From contig NZ_AWNH01000031.1 of NCBI RefSeq assembly GCF_000482245.1, positions 1 through 64,000 of the forward strand: DNA of 64,000 nucleotides. The letters are read 5' to 3'. Under the pieces are notes generated by a model, which made no database searches, was not told the origin of the DNA, and saw nothing but the letters and a program-made list of their open reading frames with translations. Both the position numbers and the translations under genes were made by a program. Shown piece after piece: positions 58,459-64,000 of the stretch; position 1 is the first letter of the stretch, and the number at the start of each line of letters is the position of its first letter. Origin of the DNA: Leptolyngbya sp. Heron Island J. GTDB lineage: Bacteria > Cyanobacteriota > Cyanobacteriia > Phormidesmidales > Phormidesmidaceae.

Positions 58459-58797
58459 TAAATCTTTTCTAGGTAGCTGAAACTCTCTGCAAATCCTCGG
58501 CAAAATCGATACCGAATAGATCAGTCCAGGGATATGAACTTAAACACGCCTAGGGCATGATCATCGTCACAACCCAGACTAAGCTTCCCTGGCACAATGA
58601 AGTCATTAAGGAATAACGCTTACTGCGGCTCCCACTTCGGTGGGGGCCCTTTTTGTAGGCTAATTTTGTATCCTGGAGCATTTCAATATCCCAGTAAATT
58701 AATGCAACTCAGGACTTTTTTCGAGATCCATCAAATCTTGACAAGTCTGTTTACCAATTTTCGATAGGCTGAGGGCTGCCCTAGTTGGAGTGAGTCC
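58459..58797. other. Intergenic region upstream of the acyltransferase
   Basis: About 340 bases containing a strong rightward terminator at 58627-58654 and a TTGACA hexamer at 58738-58743 that may be the -35 of the acyltransferase promoter. No ORF is supported. Confidence 0.4.
58627..58654 (+). terminator. Intrinsic terminator with UUCG loop, no gene upstream on its strand
   Basis: GGCTCCCAC (58627-58635), TTCG tetraloop, GTGGGGGCC (58640-58648), one T-G pair, then CTTTTT. Upstream on the plus strand there is no gene back to 56591, so it may end a small RNA or a leader. Confidence 0.88.
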
Positions 58798-59619
58798 ATG
58801 CCCGGTAGCAGTCATACCGTTGAAACCGCACTGGCACAACGCGACCCAAGCGTGATCGCATCGCTGATGCCTAAATGGGAATGGTTTTATAACCATTATT
58901 TTCAGACTCGCACAGATGGCTGGCACCATGTGCCCAAACAAGCACTGTTTGTAGGCTCCCACAATGGTGGACTGGCGGCTCCTGACTTACTGATGCTGAT
59001 GGTGGACTGGTTTCGTCGGTTTGGTTATGAGCGCCCGATGTATGGGCTGATGCATGCAAAAGTCTGGCAGGCAAATCCGGGGTTGGCTCAACTTGCGGCT
59101 CAGTGTGGGGCAGTACCAGCTGAACCTAAATTTGCGATCGCAGCTCTCCAACGCGGTGCCAGTGTCCTCGTTTTCCCCGGTGGTGCCCAGGACGTCTTCC
59201 GTCCCCACCACCAGCGTCACCAGATCCAATTAATGGGACGTACCGGCTTTATCAAACTAGCCCTGAGGGAGAAAGTCCCCATCGTCCCCGTCATTTCAAC
59301 CGGTGCCCACGACACCTTGATCGTGTTAGAAAACTGCTACGAACAAGCCAAATGGCTCAACCAGCAAGGTCTTTTACCCTGGGTTCAAGGCATCGATCCA
59401 GAAGTATTCCCCATCTACTTAGGGCTGCCCTGGGGGCTAGCCATTGGTCCAATCCCCCATATTCCCTGGCCCCACCCCATCCGCACCTGTGTCTGTTCGC
59501 CCATTGTGTTTGAACATACCGGCCGAGATGCCGCCAGGGATAACCACTATGTCCAACAGTGTTATGAACAAGTGGTTACCCAAATGCAGCGCAACCTTGA
59601 CCAATTAATCAAAGCGTAG
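58798..59619 (+). CDS. Lysophospholipid acyltransferase-like protein (LPLAT/MGAT-like)
   Basis: 273 residues. The acyltransferase block ALFVGSHNGGLAAPDLLMLMVDW near residue 50 and VLVFPGGAQDVFRPH near residue 123 correspond to the NHxSxxD-like and FPGG(A/x) motifs of the MGAT/DGAT-like LPLAT branch. IPIVPVIS-like (KVPIVPVISTGAHD) follows. ATG 58798 has GGAG upstream. Cyanobacterial relatives have been linked to neutral-lipid or ester formation; the acyl acceptor here is unknown. Confidence 0.85.
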   Translation: MPGSSHTVETALAQRDPSVIASLMPKWEWFYNHYFQTRTDGWHHVPKQALFVGSHNGGLAAPDLLMLMVDWFRRFGYERPMYGLMHAKVWQANPGLAQLAAQCGAVPAEPKFAIAALQRGASVLVFPGGAQDVFRPHHQRHQIQLMGRTGFIKLALREKVPIVPVISTGAHDTLIVLENCYEQAKWLNQQGLLPWVQGIDPEVFPIYLGLPWGLAIGPIPHIPWPHPIRTCVCSPIVFEHTGRDAARDNHYVQQCYEQVVTQMQRNLDQLIKA

Positions 59620-59648
59620 AAAAAATGGGTTGTCTCCTTGAAACAGAC

Positions 59649-60623
59649 CTATTCGCAGCGGCTGGGCGGCAATGAAGAACCCGCATTAATCCGAGAAAAA
59701 TCATTTAACTCTAAAGTCGCACTAGCATAGTAGCGGTTGCCTGCATCACCACGGGTACGACGCACACGTAGAAATGTAGCCGGTCCCCAAACCGTAAACT
59801 CCTCACCCAGGTCGCGGGCCACCCCATTGTCAGGATAAGCCCGACCGCTCAGCGTATTCCCGCTAACTCGCCCATTGACACAAATTGACTCACCGTCGAT
59901 ATAGCTGTAAGCCCCGGTAATCTCATCCCCGGTCTTACGAAAGATAAATAGCACACCGCCCCGATTCAGCAGCTCTTGATTAGAATAGGCTCGCGCTTCA
60001 GCTGGGCCTGACACATATCGATAATTGCCATCCGCCAGTCCCGCAATGGTGTCATAGAACGTAGGTGGTGTCGGGGCATCTGCAGCTCCATCTGTAGCAT
60101 TACCAAGCGGTGGCCCATCCAGATCAGGCAGTTCAGCACGGGGTAAATCCCCCCCGAGATCAGGCAGTTCCGCCGATGGTGACGGACGCACAACTGGCAA
60201 AGACGCCACTGCTTCCGCCTGGCAAATCAAAGTCGCATTAACCGGAGCAAACCCGTCTGGATCATCAAATCCGACTAGCTCACGATAATAAGTAGCATTA
60301 TTCAGCAAAAGCTGCCGCACCCCGTCGATAGACTGACCTGGGAATAATAGCGATCGCTGCGAAGTCAGCACCGCTTCTACGGGACCCGGGACAACCGCAC
60401 CTAACTGCTCATAGGTTACTTCTGTTGCACCATCCGCTTCTGTCAACGTAATAAACGTCCGCATTCCCAACGGATTGGGGACACCAGTGCTAGGGTCATA
60501 ACTACAAACAATAGTCGGACCAGGCTGCGCCTGCAGTGGTTGGTTAACCACATCTTTACCTATAACAGTTGCAATAGCTACAACCAATGCGACCGGGAAT
60601 ACATACTTATTGCTAGCAACCAT
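59649..60623 (-). CDS. Secreted hypothetical protein
   Basis: 324 residues. The signal peptide is VFPVALVVAIATVIG with cleavage likely before QPLQAQPG. An N-terminal domain (about 35-140) has VCSYDPSTG and a YYRELVGFDDPDGF segment. A Pro/Asp/Leu-rich linker repeats (A/E)ELPDL about residues 157-175. A C-terminal domain (about 185-324) has LADGNYRYVSGP, GVLFIFRKTGDEITGAYSYIDGESICV and a Cys near the end. I know the general type as cyanobacterial secreted proteins of unknown function only. It is convergent with the acyltransferase gene. Confidence 0.65.
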   Translation of the reverse strand: MVASNKYVFPVALVVAIATVIGKDVVNQPLQAQPGPTIVCSYDPSTGVPNPLGMRTFITLTEADGATEVTYEQLGAVVPGPVEAVLTSQRSLLFPGQSIDGVRQLLLNNATYYRELVGFDDPDGFAPVNATLICQAEAVASLPVVRPSPSAELPDLGGDLPRAELPDLDGPPLGNATDGAADAPTPPTFYDTIAGLADGNYRYVSGPAEARAYSNQELLNRGGVLFIFRKTGDEITGAYSYIDGESICVNGRVSGNTLSGRAYPDNGVARDLGEEFTVWGPATFLRVRRTRGDAGNRYYASATLELNDFSRINAGSSLPPSRCE

Positions 60624-60836
60624 GAAAAATCGCTCTCTACATGAAACGCCTTAGATGCCCCATCCAGAGCTATTACTTGTCTTAAAGAAAACCCCAAGAT
60701 ACAGCTGGCTTTTTGAGACTAAAAGAATTCTATGGGTTAGCGGCCCTCTAATCAGGTTCAACGGACAATATTAGTAAGATATCTAAATTTTCCAAGGTAG
60801 CCATCCTGCTAGCCCAGATCCAAAAAATCAAAGAAC

Positions 60837-62291
60837 ATGAAGCTTGCAAATCGTTTTGAAGTACTGGAAATTTTAGATCGAGGTGGCTACGGAATTACCT
60901 ACCGAGCAATCGATCACCATCAGCCTCACCGGCCACAATGCGTGCTCAAAGAACTGGCTTACACCAATCCAAAAATTCTAGAGATGTTACGCCAGGAGGC
61001 CAGTACTCTGGAAAAATTAGGTATCCATTCCCGAATTCCAAAACTGTTGGCTTATTTTGAGCAGGGTAACAAGTTTTATGTTGTCCAGGAGATGGTTCAG
61101 GGCCATACCTTAAGGCAAGAAATCAGGGCAGGCAAGCGCCTAGATGAAAGCTATGTAACAAAACTATTGAAGGATGTATTGAGTGTCCTGACATTTGTTC
61201 ATCAACATCAAACTATTCATCTAGATATTCAGCCTGGTAACCTGATCCGTCAGGCCAGCAATGGCGATATCTTTTTAACTGACTTTGGGGTATTAAAAAC
61301 CCTCAGCAACAGCCAGATTAACAAGTATGGCCAGCTCATCACCACAGCTAAAGTAGGCAAAGCTGGCTATACGGCCCCTGAACAAACACGAGGTAAACCC
61401 TGTTATGCCAGCGATCTCTACGCCGTTGGCATGGTAGCCATTGCGGCTCTTACAGAGAGTCCTCCCCATAAACTAACGATTCATCCCCTCACTCGCCAAG
61501 TGCAATGGTCAAAGAAGAAAATTAGCCCGGCACTGACAACATTTATCAAAAGACTAATCGAGCCTAATCCTAACAAGCGCTACACAACTGCGCGGGAGGC
61601 GCTTAAAGCACTTGAAAGAACAATTACAGGCATGCGGGTCGGCCAAGACAGTCAGCTGCCTACCCATGTCGCGGCGAAAGGAAATCTGCCTATAGATACT
61701 GAACCAGCAACCAAAGCCGTAACATTAATCCCACCAAAGCTGATCTTAAAAGTCATAGGATTGATCACAGCCCTATTAGTTGTTCTGGGCTTTGGCGTCA
61801 AAGGTTACCAATGGGCTGCCTATACAATCAGCAGACAATGGGATGCCGTTCAAGCCACACCTAAAGGGTTTGATCAGGCCCAGCCAGATGACTTAATCGC
61901 ACTGTTAGACGATGGCAGCATACAAGCCAGACCTGAAACAGTGGACGCCTTTTGGAACATGGTCGCCGCTGCCCAAAATGAAGGTGTTGAGCTATTGCCT
62001 TTAGCTGGGTATATTTCCTTGTCTGACCAAAGAAAACAACTACAGAAAAGAGATGAGGATATCGATATTCGCCAATGGTTACAACAAAGTGATTATCACA
62101 GCGGCTATGCAGTTGCTTTTGGTGACAAAAATGCCGACGAGAGTACTGATTGGGACATTAGCTTTGAGCAAACAGATGGCTATCGGTGGCTAAGACGCTA
62201 TGCCAAAAACTATGAATTTGAACTGTCATACCCTCAGGGCAATCCTGCTGGCGAGAAAGAACCCTGGCACTGGCGATATACAGGTGATTGA
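60837..62291 (+). CDS. Ser/Thr protein kinase fused to a VanY-like extracytoplasmic domain
   Basis: 484 residues. Kinase domain 1-260: glycine loop ILDRGGYGITY, K38 (CVLKEL), E54, catalytic loop HLDIQPGN (D130; Arg and Lys of HRDxKP are Leu and Gln132), DFG at 149-151, APEQ at 180-183. Linker, then one membrane helix (about 302-322), then a VanY/LAS D,D-carboxypeptidase-like domain (about 345-484) with SDYHSGYAVAFGD and EPWHWRY. Relative to SEHHTGYAIDIGD of active relatives, zinc His is Tyr420 and zinc Asp is Ala427; only E475 and H478 remain. The outer domain is probably a wall-binding sensor, not an enzyme. Convergent with the SUMF1-domain gene, 17 bases apart. Confidence 0.85.
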   Translation: MKLANRFEVLEILDRGGYGITYRAIDHHQPHRPQCVLKELAYTNPKILEMLRQEASTLEKLGIHSRIPKLLAYFEQGNKFYVVQEMVQGHTLRQEIRAGKRLDESYVTKLLKDVLSVLTFVHQHQTIHLDIQPGNLIRQASNGDIFLTDFGVLKTLSNSQINKYGQLITTAKVGKAGYTAPEQTRGKPCYASDLYAVGMVAIAALTESPPHKLTIHPLTRQVQWSKKKISPALTTFIKRLIEPNPNKRYTTAREALKALERTITGMRVGQDSQLPTHVAAKGNLPIDTEPATKAVTLIPPKLILKVIGLITALLVVLGFGVKGYQWAAYTISRQWDAVQATPKGFDQAQPDDLIALLDDGSIQARPETVDAFWNMVAAAQNEGVELLPLAGYISLSDQRKQLQKRDEDIDIRQWLQQSDYHSGYAVAFGDKNADESTDWDISFEQTDGYRWLRRYAKNYEFELSYPQGNPAGEKEPWHWRYTGD

Positions 62292-62308
62292 GAAGCCAGT
62301 TGTTGGGA

Positions 62309-63406
62309 CTAATTTTCACAGACAACGCGAAAACCAAACGAATTACTACGACCCACTTGAGTATTCTTATCACGGGCCGCCGAACGACACACAGGGATAT
62401 CGCTAAACCATGAGCCACCCCGTATCACCTTGGACCCCTGACTATCGCCAGATAGCCATTTGTTAGCATCGCTGGGAGCACCGTCATAGTTGTCGTGATA
62501 ATCATCGGCACACCACTCATTCACATTGCCATGCATATTGTAGAGACCGAAATCATTGGGCCAAAAGCTGTCAGCGGCAACGGGCGTGTTACGATAATTC
62601 TCTTCAAAATTTTCAGTATCCACCAAAGAGACATCTTCAAAGAAATTAGCAATTTCTGTTGTCAAAGTCTCCCCAAAAGAAAACGGAGTTGTTGTCCCAG
62701 CACGACAGGCATATTCCCACTCGGCTTCGCTAGGTAAGCGATAGGTACGTCCTGTCAGCTCACTTAGCTGTTTGCAAAAGGCATCAGCATCCTGCCAGGT
62801 GATCTGTTCTACTGGCAAATTAGCGCCGTCTTCCCCTTGATCATCAGTAAAATATGACGGGTTATTCCCCATCACCGCCTCATACTGTTGTTGCGTAATT
62901 GCATAGGCCCCAATATAAAAACCAGGTACCTGAACAGAACGTTGCGGCCCTTCTCGTTCCTGACGGTCTGGTTCATTAGATGGAGACCCCATCAGAAATT
63001 CACCGGCTGGGATCTCCACCATCTGTAACGGCAGTACCTTACGCAACCGCTGCAGATAGGGTTCATCAAAGTAGGTCACTTGAATCGACGATTCAGCAAT
63101 AATTTGCCCGGCAGCATCAACTTTGACGGTTTTTAATTTTCGGCTTTTCAGGGGTCGCCCAGTTGGAGCAATAGCCGCTGATGTCTGTTTACAGCTAACA
63201 GTAGCTACAGTAGCAACCGTTGAAACACCGAGGAATTTTAAGGCTTTACGGCGTGAGCACTGATAATGAAGAGGCTGACTCTTGAACAAAGGTGTTTTTT
63301 GGCACACACCACCATTGACCAGGGACGCGATGCCAACCCCGCCTAGTTTTTTGATGACCTGGTAACGCTTGCCCAACATAAATTCCTTAACTAAGGACGC
63401 CCTCAT
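62309..63406 (-). CDS. SUMF1/FGE-sulfatase-domain protein with kinase-like N-terminal stub
   Basis: 365 residues. Residues 10-25 (MLGKRYQVIKKLGGVG) look like the start of a Ser/Thr kinase glycine loop, but no kinase domain follows. Next is a twin-arginine-like segment SRRKALKFLGVSTVATVATVS (about 52-72). The SUMF1 domain (about 130-365) has MVEIPAGEFLMGSP, YRLPSEAEWEYACRAG, NMHGNVNEWC and GGSWFSDIPVCRSAARD, GFRVV. The copper-binding Cys pair of true formylglycine-generating enzymes is not visible, so another SUMF1-type role is likely. Internal GTG starts exist near residue 34, and ATG at 63406 is the longest choice. Confidence 0.82.
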   Translation of the reverse strand: MRASLVKEFMLGKRYQVIKKLGGVGIASLVNGGVCQKTPLFKSQPLHYQCSRRKALKFLGVSTVATVATVSCKQTSAAIAPTGRPLKSRKLKTVKVDAAGQIIAESSIQVTYFDEPYLQRLRKVLPLQMVEIPAGEFLMGSPSNEPDRQEREGPQRSVQVPGFYIGAYAITQQQYEAVMGNNPSYFTDDQGEDGANLPVEQITWQDADAFCKQLSELTGRTYRLPSEAEWEYACRAGTTTPFSFGETLTTEIANFFEDVSLVDTENFEENYRNTPVAADSFWPNDFGLYNMHGNVNEWCADDYHDNYDGAPSDANKWLSGDSQGSKVIRGGSWFSDIPVCRSAARDKNTQVGRSNSFGFRVVCEN

Positions 63407-63530
63407 CAGTGATCGAATATCAGATAATTCGATGTTTTCTCCGTGAACACTGAACTAGTAGTGCAAAAAAAATCAAAAACCAACGTATTTGTGAAGTTTT
63501 GCAAATGCATTGCCAGGATCACACACAAAT

Positions 63531-64000
63531 TCACGCTTGGAACTGCTTGGCATAGAAGCTGGCATAGCGCCCCGCCTGGCTTAGAAGCTCAGTGTGGCTG
63601 CCAGACTCAATAATCTGTCCCTTTTCCATTACCAGGATGCGATCGCATCCCCTGACCGTCGCCAGTCGATGGGCGATCACAAATACCGTCCGTCCTTGCA
63701 TCAATCGTTCTAACGCCTCCTGCACTAGCGCTTCTGACTCTGCATCCAGAGCAGAAGTTGCCTCATCCAGGATTAGAATTTTGGGGTCGAATAGGACCGC
63801 GCGTGCGATCGCAATCCGCTGCCGCTGCCCTCCCGATAGATTCACCCCCCGTTCCCCCACCCAGGTATGGTAGCCCTGGGAAAACTGACTAATAAATCCA
63901 TGGGCATTGGCTACTCGGGCCGCCGCTTCAACATCTGCCAGACTAAACTCCTTTTGACCAAAGGCAATATTCTCCGCAATCGTGCCAGAGAACAACACAT
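63531..64000 (-). CDS. ABC exporter ATP-binding domain, C-terminal part (gene continues past window)
   Basis: The last ~156 residues of a protein whose start lies beyond base 64000. It reads [13 protein letters not shown] (after the Q-loop), then the signature [14 protein letters not shown], Walker [13 protein letters not shown], the H-loop [21 protein letters not shown] and a C-terminal [14 protein letters not shown]. This is the nucleotide-binding half of an MsbA/HlyB-like exporter with a fused membrane domain. Substrate unknown. Confidence 0.92.
   Translation of the reverse strand, partial: VLFSGTIAENIAFGQKEFSLADVEAAARVANAHGFISQFSQGYHTWVGERGVNLSGGQRQRIAIARAVLFDPKILILDEATSALDAESEALVQEALERLMQGRTVFVIAHRLATVRGCDRILVMEKGQIIESGSHTELLSQAGRYASFYAKQFQA

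Noticed and set aside
58699-58962. An 87-codon leftward ORF over the acyltransferase start
   Set aside because: It overlaps the conserved N-terminus of the acyltransferase gene and has no family resemblance.

Overview
The window is chromosomal DNA of a cyanobacterium, probably a filamentous or Leptolyngbya-like type. The evidence is a split RNA polymerase beta' subunit (separate rpoC1 and rpoC2), a phycobilisome rod-core linker (cpcG), the cytochrome b6f subunit petM, a Ycf39-type photosystem II assembly factor, a UbiA prenyltransferase of the plastoquinone pathway, and frequent HIP1 octamers (GCGATCGC, for example at 5646, 10629, 13043, 13313 and 15252). Genes lie on both strands in short operons with many AT-rich or repeat-bearing gaps. 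The species cannot be named from this sequence alone.

Layout. 1-1.3 kb: an IS110-family transposase whose upstream non-coding segment may encode a bridge RNA. 1.3-3.7 kb: mutL (apparently with an ATT start) and the divergent 5-formyl-THF cyclo-ligase. 3.9-8.3 kb: an MDR oxidoreductase, then a two-gene unit made of a long sedoheptulose-7-phosphate-cyclase-like enzyme and a glycosyltransferase-like protein; this is the best candidate for unexplored chemistry. 8.4-11 kb: a PHP phosphoesterase, a small membrane protein, repeats and the prenyltransferase. 11.3-16 kb: an NAD module (pncB, nadD, nrtR-like regulator, nadE) with a palindrome before pncB that may be the regulator's operator. 16-21 kb: a Cys-repeat secreted protein, dxs, membrane proteins and mobA. 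21-25 kb: cpcG, an RluA pseudouridine synthase, and the siroheme genes cobA/sumT and sirB. 25.5 kb: tRNA-His.

26-30.7 kb: a decayed CHAT-domain gene, two cell-wall enzymes (amidase-glucosaminidase, SpoIID), and the remains of a TetR/ABC exporter locus. 30.7-39.2 kb: ilvB with a zinc-ribbon tail, a ComFB-type protein, a histidine kinase with a degenerate ATPase domain, ycf39, petM (too small for most gene callers), a thioredoxin-fold lipoprotein and an HtrA protease. 39.3-50.3 kb: the leftward cluster rpsT-tatD-rpoB-rpoC1-rpoC2. 50.4-59.6 kb: hisD, hslO, a four-carbon acid sugar kinase, a DsbA-like lipoprotein, pdxA, a DUF72 protein, glutaredoxin and an acyltransferase, with two strong intrinsic terminators in long gaps. 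59.6-64 kb: a secreted protein, a Ser/Thr kinase fused to a VanY-like domain that has lost zinc ligands, a SUMF1-domain protein with a kinase-like N-terminal stub, and the end of an ABC exporter.

All functional calls come from reading motifs and comparing them with remembered families; no database search was run.
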